From NCBI GenBank assembly GCA_934272845.1, contig CAKQSF010000024.1, positions 1 to 23,961 of the forward strand: DNA of 23,961 nt, written 5' to 3'. The stretch comes from an uncultured Prevotella sp. Lineage in GTDB: Bacteria; Bacteroidota; Bacteroidia; Bacteroidales; Bacteroidaceae. A program made the translations under genes and the position numbers. Under the pieces are notes generated by a model. The model saw only the letters and a list, made by a program, of their open reading frames with translations. It made no database searches and was not told the DNA's origin. Shown here one piece after another: positions 8,157-15,269 of the stretch (position 1 is the stretch's first letter; every line of letters starts with the position of its first letter).

Positions 8157-9656
8157 TTAAGCCTCTGTCTCGCTAACGACTTCACTCTCTAGTGTTTCCT
8201 CTACATTCTGCTTTGGCTCTGGCTTTGGAATAAAACCGAGGGCTGCTACCACGCAACTCATGATAGGGCTGATGATATTGAAGAAACAGAACGGCAGATA
8301 AACGAACGTCGGTATTCCGAGCACTGTGCTCTGGGTCATACCACACGCTGTCCACGGCACAAGTACTGACGTTACGGTGGCAGAGTCTTCCGTTGAACGG
8401 CTCAGCAACTCAGGCTTATAACCACGCTCCGCATACTCGTCACGGTAGATTGAAGCATTCATAATGATAGAAAGGAACTGGTCTCCCATCACAAGGTTGA
8501 GCAATACACCTGAGGTAACTGTTGAGAACACCAAAGAAAATGTGTTCTTAATGCTGCGAAGAAGCACGTGTGTGATGCTCTTCAACATATCACTCGCTAC
8601 CATGCATGAGCCAAAGCACATTGCACAGAGGATAAGCCAGATAGTGTCGAGCATACCTGCCATACCGCGCGTTGATACCAACTCGTTGATAGCCTCAAAA
8701 CCTGTATCAACACTGGTGTGGGTGTAACAGGTTATCATTATACCCATAAAGAGGCTCTTGGCGTTCATTACTGTCTCGCCAGCAATCTTAACGAGCACGT
8801 CTGACTGCAATATCAGTGCGCATACGCAAGCGGAAAGGGCTGAGAGAAGCAGCGTGATGAGTGATGGTGTCTTACGATAGATAAGGAATCCCGTAAACGC
8901 TGGCACGAGGAGTGTCCACAATGAGATGTTAAACCCACGGTCAAGACCTGTAAGATACTGACTTATTTCCACCGTCTCGCCATCGTACCACAATCCTATA
9001 ACGAGATACATGATAAGAGAAATGGTAATGCTTGGCACCGTTGTGTAAAGCATATAATGGATATGCGTAAACAGGTCTGCACCTGCCACTGACGATGCGA
9101 GCACCGTAGTGTCACTCATTGGCGACATCTTATCACCGAAATATGCACCTGAGATTATGGCACCTGCTGTATAAGGTGACGGTATTCCGAGTGCATCGCC
9201 TATTCCCATCAACGCTATACCAATGGTAGCGATGGTAGTCCACGACGTACCTGTCATCACAGAGATGATTGAAGCGATAACACAGGCACACGGCAGGAAG
9301 AACATTGGCGACATGAACTGCACGCCATAGTATATCAACGTGGGCACTACGCCACTTATCATCCATGTGGCTGACATCATACCGATAAGGAGCAGGATTA
9401 GGATTGAGACACCGGCATCGCCGACTGTCTTCTTTATCATCTCCTCAAAGACTCCCCATTTCACCTTATATATAGCCATAGACAATGCTACGCACACTGC
9501 GGTGGCGGTCATAAGGGCTACCTGTGACGCGCCAGAGAGGGCATCATCGGGGAATATCTTTACTACGAGGACAATAAGGGCAATTAGCACCGCCAACGGA
9601 ATGACAGCGATTAACGGATGCGGATGTTTGGTATTCTGTTCCAATTCTATAAACAT
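8157..9656 (-). CDS. nhaC: Na+/H+ antiporter, NhaC family
   Basis: This inner-membrane antiporter of the NhaC family exchanges cytoplasmic Na+ for external H+. It is about 499 residues with 11-12 hydrophobic segments. The family signatures are GTSWTTIATIGIALMGIG and GAYFGDKMSPMSDTTVLASS. The frame stays open to an ATG at 9695, which would add 13 residues, but that ATG lies in the loop of a strong RNA hairpin (9662-9713). I therefore prefer MFIELEQN at 9656, directly after the hairpin. The C-terminus ends in a hydrophilic acidic tail (ETLESEVVSETEA). Substrate could also be a malate/lactate-type exchange, as reported for some NhaC relatives, but the Na+ role is most likely next to putP. Confidence 0.87.
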   Translation of the reverse strand: MFIELEQNTKHPHPLIAVIPLAVLIALIVLVVKIFPDDALSGASQVALMTATAVCVALSMAIYKVKWGVFEEMIKKTVGDAGVSILILLLIGMMSATWMISGVVPTLIYYGVQFMSPMFFLPCACVIASIISVMTGTSWTTIATIGIALMGIGDALGIPSPYTAGAIISGAYFGDKMSPMSDTTVLASSVAGADLFTHIHYMLYTTVPSITISLIMYLVIGLWYDGETVEISQYLTGLDRGFNISLWTLLVPAFTGFLIYRKTPSLITLLLSALSACVCALILQSDVLVKIAGETVMNAKSLFMGIMITCYTHTSVDTGFEAINELVSTRGMAGMLDTIWLILCAMCFGSCMVASDMLKSITHVLLRSIKNTFSLVFSTVTSGVLLNLVMGDQFLSIIMNASIYRDEYAERGYKPELLSRSTEDSATVTSVLVPWTACGMTQSTVLGIPTFVYLPFCFFNIISPIMSCVVAALGFIPKPEPKQNVEETLESEVVSETEA

Positions 9657-9661
9657 TAAGC

Positions 9662-9713
9662 CCCCGCTCCGTCCTTTGCCGCACAATATGTACATACAAA
9701 AGAAGGAACGGGG
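9662..9713 (-). promoter_or_regulatory. Strong hairpin between the outer-membrane gene and nhaC (terminator or 5'-leader structure)
   Basis: Read on the minus strand, CCCCGTTCCTTCTTTTG (9713-9697) pairs with CAAAGGACGGAGCGGGG (9678-9662). This gives 17 positions with one mismatch and two G-U wobbles, closing an 18-nt loop. It starts 16 nt after the stop of the outer-membrane gene, as a terminator would. However, no U-run follows; the 3' arm instead leads directly into CTTAATG, the likely nhaC start. It may terminate, partly attenuate, or control translation of nhaC. Confidence 0.55.
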
Positions 9714-9729
9714 TGATATATACTATTTT

Positions 9730-11457
9730 TTACTTACCCCAGTAATATGTGAAACCTACGGTAGCGGCACGGTTGCCTGTGTGCTGACCTACGAGGTCAT
9801 GATATTTTGCTTCTACGAGCCAATGCTTGTTTATCTCCTTTGACACGGCTACATCGGCATAGAAGTTTGCTGGAGTATAATATTCGCTGTCGTATGCCTT
9901 ACGTGAGTTGTAGAGCATTGTTGAGGTAAATCTCCAACCATCGTTCAGGCTTACCTGTGGAACCAACTTCAGGTTTACGAAGTTATTATACTTGTTACCA
10001 TCAGCGAATGAACTCTTCTGCCAGTTATAGTCAATACCAGCGGTAAGGCGAAGCGCACCCTTATGCATATAAGCCGTTGCACCTACCTGCAGGATATTGT
10101 CGTGATCCAAACTGCCTTCAGCGAAGTTCTTGTGCAGATTCTTCACGATACCCATGATGTTAAAGTCCTTCTTCTGATACGTATAGCGTAACTCTGCTGT
10201 GTAAAGTGGTGACTCTGTTACGTTCTTTACATATCCCTGCCATACATCATTGTGTAAGAAGAGTACCGCATTCATGTCTGGACCTTCAAAACGACGAGCG
10301 AATGTTGCCTGAACGGTGTTATGCTCGTTAACGTTCAACCATGTAGACGCAGTAAAGAAGTTTGATGTCGCTGTATGGTTGAAAATGTTGTTCTTATACT
10401 GATTTGAGAAGTAGTTGGTAGAGAAACGCACACGGTCGCCTACTGAAAGGTGGAACTTACCGCAGGTCCAATCCAACTGTCCGTAGATATCCTCGTAGCG
10501 AGAACGTGCAGTCACATCGTACTCACCTATAACATCTGTTGTCTCAGCAGAGTAACCTGACTCTACACCGCCATTGATGTAAAGGTTCTTTGAGATGAAC
10601 GGTGCACCAAGTTCGACAAGTCCGTAAGGGTTAGTGCTCATAACGCGCAAGCCTACCTCATTGTCATGGTTGTAGTCTACGCCTGCCTGGAACATTACGT
10701 ATGCGCCATCGCCGAGGTCACGTGTGTAACAATCATCGAAGTTAAAGGAACGGGAGAATACAGGAGAACCGCCTATTTCCCTTGTACGGTTGTAGGTCTG
10801 GGCACCTGTTATTATCATATTATCCTTATCTGTGATGTCCCAGTTATAGTGAGCACGAACGTTCTCGTTGAAGCCATGCTCCTTTGTACCATCATCAAAC
10901 TTACGGTTTTCGAGGTCTACCAAACCATAAAGGTGGAGTGAAGAACTGTTGCCCGTCAACCAGTCGGTAGCGAACACCTCACCTTTGCCATAGGTATCAC
11001 CCTCCACAGCCACGCGTCCTTCGTTGCCTTTCTCGTTGCTGCGATAGTAAATATCAATAACTTGCTTCAAACCACCGCAACCTTTCTGTACGCCAGGGTT
11101 GATGCACACCTTGATACACTTTATCTCCTTAGCCTTAGTATTCTTTACGAATGACTCAGCGTTCATCTGAATGTTCATGTTATCAACACGCACAGCGTAC
11201 TGACCAAACAGTTTCTTCTGTGTAGCGTTGTCGCTATTGTCACCAATAACGGTCCTGCCGTCGATGGTCATCACGTCAGGCAACATCATAAGAAGATCGA
11301 GTACAGTCTCCTCACCGTTAAGATTCATTTGGTCTACATTAATAATGTAACGGTCTGCTCCATGCTCTATTACAGCAGCGTTTGCCATGTCTGCTGCGCA
11401 AAGCATAGCACAAGAGAGCAGCACTGTGCCACCTCTTTTGATAAGATTTTGCTTCAT
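9730..11457 (-). CDS. Outer-membrane beta-barrel protein with a TonB-receptor-like plug region
   Basis: This is a predicted 575-residue outer-membrane protein. A signal peptide is clear (MKQNLIKRGGTVLLSCAML, then CAADMANA before the cleavage site). Residues about 30-140 resemble a reduced plug domain of TonB-dependent receptors (YIINVDQMNLNGEETVLDLL, later VRVDNMNIQMNAES). The rest is alternating, aromatic-rich beta-strand sequence (HLYGLVDLENRKF, YVMFQAGVDYNHD) ending in GFTYYWGK, as in barrels inserted by Bam. I see no carboxypeptidase-regulatory-like domain and no SusD partner, and the size is small for a nutrient receptor. The frame extends upstream to 11529, but that passes through the promoter, so the ATG at 11457 is chosen. 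Ligand unknown. Confidence 0.8.
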   Translation of the reverse strand: MKQNLIKRGGTVLLSCAMLCAADMANAAVIEHGADRYIINVDQMNLNGEETVLDLLMMLPDVMTIDGRTVIGDNSDNATQKKLFGQYAVRVDNMNIQMNAESFVKNTKAKEIKCIKVCINPGVQKGCGGLKQVIDIYYRSNEKGNEGRVAVEGDTYGKGEVFATDWLTGNSSSLHLYGLVDLENRKFDDGTKEHGFNENVRAHYNWDITDKDNMIITGAQTYNRTREIGGSPVFSRSFNFDDCYTRDLGDGAYVMFQAGVDYNHDNEVGLRVMSTNPYGLVELGAPFISKNLYINGGVESGYSAETTDVIGEYDVTARSRYEDIYGQLDWTCGKFHLSVGDRVRFSTNYFSNQYKNNIFNHTATSNFFTASTWLNVNEHNTVQATFARRFEGPDMNAVLFLHNDVWQGYVKNVTESPLYTAELRYTYQKKDFNIMGIVKNLHKNFAEGSLDHDNILQVGATAYMHKGALRLTAGIDYNWQKSSFADGNKYNNFVNLKLVPQVSLNDGWRFTSTMLYNSRKAYDSEYYTPANFYADVAVSKEINKHWLVEAKYHDLVGQHTGNRAATVGFTYYWGK

Positions 11458-11486
11458 TTCTTTCGTTTGATTTTGTTTAATGTTTG

Positions 11487-11494
11487 CAAAGGTA
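11487..11494 (-). promoter_or_regulatory. -7 box of the outer-membrane protein gene
   Basis: Minus-strand TACCTTTG matches the Bacteroidota TAnnTTTG consensus and lies 30 bp before the ATG at 11457. No good -33 TTTG is seen about 20 bp upstream. It is arranged divergently from the phosphatase promoter. Confidence 0.6.
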
Positions 11495-11537
11495 GCAAAA
11501 AAAACAGAAATTAGGCACGCATTTTGCAAAAAAAGTG

Positions 11538-11545
11538 TAATTTTG
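11538..11545 (+). promoter_or_regulatory. -7 box of the HAD phosphatase gene
   Basis: TAATTTTG fits the TAnnTTTG consensus and lies 30 bp upstream of the ATG at 11576. This placement rules out the longer reading frame that would start at 11480. The -33 element is weak. Confidence 0.6.
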
Positions 11546-11575
11546 CACCGTTTTTACACATCTTTCCTTAACAAA

Positions 11576-12172
11576 ATGATATACAACAAGAAAAACATAG
11601 CGGTTTTTGACTTTGACGGAACCTTAACAACGCGCGACACGCTGCTCATGTTCATACGTTTTGTGGTTGGCACAAGACGCTTCTTCATGGGCATGCTACT
11701 GTTCTCACCGCTCATGATATTGATGAAACTTAAACTTTATGACAACAGCAAATGTAAGGAGCATGTCTTCTCGTGGTTCTTCAAGGGCATGAGGCATGAG
11801 GCGTTCGTTGAATATGGCAGACGCTTCGCTGGCAAGGTTCGTTGTGTAGCACGACAGGATACCACTAAGGCACTGGCGCAGCATCGTACCAACGGTGACA
11901 CCATATATATAATAAGCGCGAGCATCCGTGAATGGGTGGCTCCATACTGCGAGTCACTTGGCGTTACTGCCGTATTGTCAACAGAGGCTGAGGTCGACGA
12001 TAACGGATGCCTTACAGGGCGTTTCTCTACACCCAACTGCTACGGTGCGGAGAAGGTGCGACGTCTGTTGACGATAGAGCCTGACCGTGACTCGTATCAC
12101 CTTACAGCATACGGAGACAGCAGTGGCGACGCGGAAATGTTCGCATTGGCTGACGAGCATTACAAGGTGTGA
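11576..12172 (+). CDS. HAD superfamily phosphatase, subfamily IB (SerB/CicA-like)
   Basis: This is a predicted cytoplasmic phosphohydrolase of 198 residues. The catalytic motif I is VFDFDGTLTTRDT (Asp12 and Asp14), followed by a hydrophobic cap region (FFMGMLLFSPLMILMKLKLY), motif II IIYIISAS-like (YIISASIREW), a Lys in AEKVRRLL, and motif III/IV AYGDSSGDAEM. This order is that of subfamily IB phosphatases such as phosphoserine phosphatase, but the cap is not specific enough to name the substrate; a phospholipid-related or small phosphomonoester is equally possible. The start at 11576 (MIYNKKNIAVF) is chosen because it follows a -7 box and begins just before the first beta-strand. It is transcribed divergently from the outer-membrane gene. 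Confidence 0.87.
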   Translation: MIYNKKNIAVFDFDGTLTTRDTLLMFIRFVVGTRRFFMGMLLFSPLMILMKLKLYDNSKCKEHVFSWFFKGMRHEAFVEYGRRFAGKVRCVARQDTTKALAQHRTNGDTIYIISASIREWVAPYCESLGVTAVLSTEAEVDDNGCLTGRFSTPNCYGAEKVRRLLTIEPDRDSYHLTAYGDSSGDAEMFALADEHYKV

Positions 12173-12438
12173 GCAACATCAGGGAAATGGTAAATTTGGG
12201 AAATGCCGTAAAAGTTGCCTTTTCACCATGTAATCACATAGCTTTTACAGTGTAATCAGATAGCTTTTACAATGTAATCACATAGCTTTTGCAGTATAAT
12301 CAGACAGACATTGTAACAACACCTCATAAACACCTGAATATCAACAAGAAAGCCTTACTACTCCAAGCCAACCACAAAATGGTAAATTGGGGAATTGTTA
12401 AAAAATACAATTTTATCGAAGTTGTCATTTTTTTTTCG
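12173..12438. repeat. Repeat-rich intergenic stretch with 22-bp tandem repeats
   Basis: There is no gene between the phosphatase and the antitoxin. From 12217 to 12305 a 22-bp unit is repeated about four times: a degenerate copy at 12217-12239, then AGCTTTTACAGTGTAATCAG-type copies at 12240, 12262 and 12284. These alternate between ATCACAT and ATCAGAT endings. A separate near-exact direct repeat, AAATGGTAAATTtGGGaA, occurs at 12185-12203 and 12377-12395 and brackets the tandem repeats. Confidence 0.85.
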
Positions 12439-12446
12439 TAATTTTG
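12439..12446 (+). promoter_or_regulatory. -7 box of the antitoxin gene
   Basis: TAATTTTG fits TAnnTTTG and lies 54 bp upstream of the ATG at 12501. The -33 region is T-rich without a clear TTTG at the ideal spacing. Confidence 0.5.
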
Positions 12447-12500
12447 CCGTAAACATTTAAGTATCCGAGTATTTAGTGACGAAAAAAAAGAAATAAGATT

Positions 12501-12779
12501 ATGAGCACAACAATATCACGTGTATCCACATCATTTAGGTTACCACCAGAACTTCTTGAAGAACTCAAAGAGTATGCCAAAGCTACCAACCGTAGCCTTA
12601 ACAATTATGTTGAGAGTATTCTGACAGATGTAATGAGAAAGACAAAAAAGGAAGAAGTGAATATCATCACTCCTGCCTTGCAAAAAAAACTTGACAAAGC
12701 AAGAGAAGAAATCCACAATGGACAATGCGTCACATTGAGGTCTCATGAGGATATCGACAAATACTTCGCAAGTCTATGA
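12501..12779 (+). CDS. Ribbon-helix-helix antitoxin-like protein
   Basis: This is a 92-residue predicted type II antitoxin and DNA-binding autoregulator. Residues about 8-45 (STSFRLPPELLEELKEYAK followed by RSLNNYVESILTDVM) form a beta-alpha-alpha ribbon-helix-helix domain. The C-terminal half (ITPALQKKLDKAREEI, then SHEDIDKYFASL) is charged and would be the toxin-binding tail. Its stop overlaps the start of the following reading frame (ATGA at 12776-12779), the usual antitoxin-toxin coupling. That downstream toxin is broken, so this is probably an orphan antitoxin still carrying its own promoter. The RelB/ParD-like name is by fold only. Confidence 0.8.
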   Translation: MSTTISRVSTSFRLPPELLEELKEYAKATNRSLNNYVESILTDVMRKTKKEEVNIITPALQKKLDKAREEIHNGQCVTLRSHEDIDKYFASL

Positions 12780-12902
12780 TATACACTATCATCACTTCTA
12801 AAAGTGCAGAGTGTGTCATCAAGAAATGGAAGTTATGAAATTCATGATGATATCATAACTGTTCTTGTATTAGATGTCGAAGGTCACTACAATGACAAGT
12901 AG
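12776..12902 (+). pseudogene. Remnant of a YoeB/Txe/RelE-type toxin with a large internal deletion
   Basis: Frame 1 from the ATG at 12776 reads MIYTIITSKSAECVIKKWKL and then stops. In another frame, immediately following, the sequence YEIHDDIITVLVLDVEGHY ending in NDK and a stop at 12900-12902 is the C-terminal strand and GHYxDK end of YoeB/Txe-like mRNA interferases. An intact toxin of this family is about 85-95 residues; here the central 45-50 residues, including the conserved arginine-bearing segment (WSRRI-type), are missing and the frame is shifted. The toxin should therefore be inactive. The reading rests on my knowledge of the family; N- and C-terminal parts are both recognisable. Confidence 0.8.
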
Positions 12903-13026
12903 GCCTGCTGCCATCAATAACAAATGTATAACAACTAAAAACATCAACATATAAAAAAGAAACTAAAAGAATAGAAAGATAATAATAACGAAATATTAAA
13001 CTTGCGTTTACTAATTTGTTCGGAAT

Positions 13027-13216
13027 ACACTTGAAATTTGGCGATTGAAAGTATGTACAAACGAATGAATAAGTTCTGTGAACGTCTGCGCTGTAGCGTG
13101 GGCGGAACTTATCGTTTGTACGGGCATCGCCAAAGCCTCAAGTGTTGATAAGGGAAGCCTACGCTTCTTCTTTGTCTACACTTAACAGCAAGGCTTTGTT
13201 GTCCTGTTGATGCCCG
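13027..13216. other. Structured non-coding element with alternative pairings upstream of the Type III RM operon
   Basis: In the 365-bp gap before mod there is no gene, but there is dense inverted symmetry. Structure 1: ACACTTGA (13027), TTTGGCGAT (13037), GTACAAACGA (13055) and ATAAGTTC (13069) pair in order with GAACTTAT (13105), TCGTTTGTAC (13112), ATCGCCAAA (13126) and TCAAGTGT (13138). Structure 2: CGGGCATC (13121), AAAGCCT (13132) and AAGTGT (13140) pair with ACACTT (13178), AGGCTTT (13191) and GATGCCCG (13209). The segment 13121-13145 takes part in both, so they exclude each other. A further ATAACG/CGTTAT pair (13227 and 13258) lies just before the mod ATG. The stretch 12903-13026 is AT-rich with nothing recognisable. 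Confidence 0.7.
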
Positions 13217-13267
13217 TTTTACTCCGATAACGATTTTGGTCTATACGCATCCACTTACGTTATAGCA

Positions 13268-15190
13268 ATGGACAGACTAAGAATGAAAAGTAGTAATGGT
13301 GTCGAGGACAACATTACGAAGATTGCGCAGTTGTTTCCCGACTGCGTTACTGAGACTGTGGACGAAAGTAACGGTCAGCCTAAACACTTAATAGATTTTG
13401 AAAAACTAAAGCAAAACCTTTCTGATAGCATCATATCGGAACGCGCGGAGCGTTATCAATTTACTTGGCCCAACAAGAGCAAGGCTATTCTCCTTGCCAA
13501 CTCTCCCATTAACGCCACGCTGCGCCCTTGTCGTGAAGAGAGCGTTGATTTCGACAATACACAAAACCTTTATATAGAGGGTGATAACCTCGACGTATTG
13601 AAGTGTCTTAAAGAGACATATCTACATAAGGTCAAGATGATTTATATTGACCCACCTTATAATACTGGCAACGACTTTATTTATGAGGATGACTTCGCAC
13701 AGTCATCAGAAGAATATCTCTCCAACTCAGGGCAGTATGACGAGCAGGGTAACCGTATGGTTGCTAACACTGAGAGAAACGGACGTTTCCACACCGATTG
13801 GCTCAACATGATTTATCCGAGACTGAAAGTTGCAAGAGACTTGCTAACTGATGATGGGGTGATATTTATAAGTATTGATGATAATGAGGTGGAGAATCTT
13901 AGAAAAGTGTGCGATGAGGTGTTTGGAGAGCGTAATTTTGTTGGTAATATTATATGGCAATCACGTACTTCTATTTCTAATGATGATGATATATCAACCA
14001 ATCATAATCATACAATAATTTATTCAAAGAATCGAGAATCCCTTGCTTTTGGAGGTGATGACATCGATGAGTCTGATTACATTAATCCCGACAATGATCC
14101 TCGTGGACCATGGAAATTGGTTCCGATTGATGCAAATCATGTTGGAGGTGATACTAATTATCCTATACGTAATCCTAAAACAGGTGTAGATTATTATCCA
14201 CCTAATGGACGTATATGGTGTTACAATAAGGAGACACTAAGTTCTTTAATGAAGGACCATCGTATAAAATTTGGAGTTTCTGACGATTCTTCACCTAAGC
14301 GTAAACTTTTTCTTTATGAGAGAAAAGCGAAAGGTGATTCGAAAACGCCAAGTTCCATACTTTTAGACGCAGGAACTACGAAAAGTGGCACCATGGAAAT
14401 TATGGGATTGTTTGACAATCAAAAAGTATTTGATTATCCCAAGCCAACAACATTAGTAACAAGGCTTATGCAATATGGGTTTATACGAGATAATGATATA
14501 ATATTAGACTTCTTTTCTGGTTCAGGAACCACGGCACATTCAACTTGGAAATATTCATTAGATAAAAATCAAAATGTAAAATTCATATTAGTACAATTGC
14601 CTGAAGATTTGGACAAATCTCTATTGGCAGCTAGTACTGATGCAAAAAAAACAATACGTAATGCAATAGCATTACTTGATAAATTAGGTAAACCACATTT
14701 CTTAACAGAAGTGGCAAAGGAACGTATCCGCCGTGCCGGCAAGAAGATAAAGGAAGACTCACCTGCAACAACCAAAGACCTTGACACTGGCTTCCGCGTC
14801 TTGAAACTTGACACTACAAACATGCAGGAAATCTATTATTCTCCAAAGGACACTGATCAACGCAACCTATTTAATATGGTGGACAACGTGAAGCATGACC
14901 GCACAGGAGAGGACTTGCTATTCCAAGTAATGCTTGAACTCGGGGCTACCCTCGACTCGAAGATAGAGACTACAACCGTAGAGGGCATGAACATATATAA
15001 CGTAGCCGACAACTATCTCGTGGCTTGCTTTGACATGGACGTTACCGACAAGGTGGTAACTGCCATAGCAAAGATGCAACCTATGTACGCCGTGCTCCGT
15101 GACACCAGCATGAAGAACGATGCCACAATGACAAACTTTGAGCAAATATTTAAGACTTATTCACCAGACACTGTTACGAGAATCCTTTAA
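13268..15190 (+). CDS. mod: Type III restriction-modification DNA methyltransferase (Mod)
   Basis: This is the modification subunit of a Type III restriction-modification system: an N6-adenine methyltransferase that also supplies sequence recognition to the Res subunit. It has 640 residues. The catalytic motif IV DPPY is at about 128-131 within YIDPPYNTGNDFIYEDDF, and the SAM-binding motif I FFSGSGTTAHS is at about 415-425. This order (IV before I) is the beta class, as in ModA proteins. The region between them, about residues 190-410, is the target recognition domain. Between roughly 13830 and 14700 the DNA is much more AT-rich and prefers GAT/AAT over GAC/AAC, unlike both ends of the gene, which points to replacement of the recognition region. 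An A8 tract lies at 14644-14651. res follows 79 bp downstream. Confidence 0.93.
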   Translation: MDRLRMKSSNGVEDNITKIAQLFPDCVTETVDESNGQPKHLIDFEKLKQNLSDSIISERAERYQFTWPNKSKAILLANSPINATLRPCREESVDFDNTQNLYIEGDNLDVLKCLKETYLHKVKMIYIDPPYNTGNDFIYEDDFAQSSEEYLSNSGQYDEQGNRMVANTERNGRFHTDWLNMIYPRLKVARDLLTDDGVIFISIDDNEVENLRKVCDEVFGERNFVGNIIWQSRTSISNDDDISTNHNHTIIYSKNRESLAFGGDDIDESDYINPDNDPRGPWKLVPIDANHVGGDTNYPIRNPKTGVDYYPPNGRIWCYNKETLSSLMKDHRIKFGVSDDSSPKRKLFLYERKAKGDSKTPSSILLDAGTTKSGTMEIMGLFDNQKVFDYPKPTTLVTRLMQYGFIRDNDIILDFFSGSGTTAHSTWKYSLDKNQNVKFILVQLPEDLDKSLLAASTDAKKTIRNAIALLDKLGKPHFLTEVAKERIRRAGKKIKEDSPATTKDLDTGFRVLKLDTTNMQEIYYSPKDTDQRNLFNMVDNVKHDRTGEDLLFQVMLELGATLDSKIETTTVEGMNIYNVADNYLVACFDMDVTDKVVTAIAKMQPMYAVLRDTSMKNDATMTNFEQIFKTYSPDTVTRIL

Positions 15191-15201
15191 GAACTATGGA
15201 G

Positions 15202-15238
15202 CCGAGGTTTTTAACCTCGGTATAAAGAAACCTCGGTT
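15202..15238. repeat. Inverted repeat (CCGAGGTT...AACCTCGG) in the mod-res gap
   Basis: A perfect 8-bp stem, CCGAGGTT (15202-15209) and AACCTCGG (15213-15220), has a TTT loop, and a third copy, AACCTCGGTT, follows at 15229-15238. It begins 12 bp after the mod stop. There is no U-run after it, so it looks more like a small REP-type repeat or an mRNA-processing hairpin than a terminator. Confidence 0.7.
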
Positions 15239-15269
15239 AAATAGTAAGCAAACATCGATAAAGAAGAAG

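Noticed and set aside
9657..9695. Longer NhaC N-terminus starting at 9695
   Set aside because: It would place the start codon in the loop of a strong hairpin and adds 13 residues of non-membrane sequence before the usual N-terminus.
11480..11575. Extended N-terminus of the HAD phosphatase
   Set aside because: The extension runs through the TAATTTTG promoter box and precedes the normal first beta-strand of the family.
13027..13216. Integron attC site or retron msr-msd RNA
   Set aside because: No GTTRRRY/RYYYAAC core pair at the outer ends and no integrase or reverse transcriptase gene in the window.
14644..14651. Phase-variable homopolymer in mod
   Set aside because: An A8 tract is short and common in AT-rich DNA; there is no longer tract or tandem repeat that would make slippage frequent.
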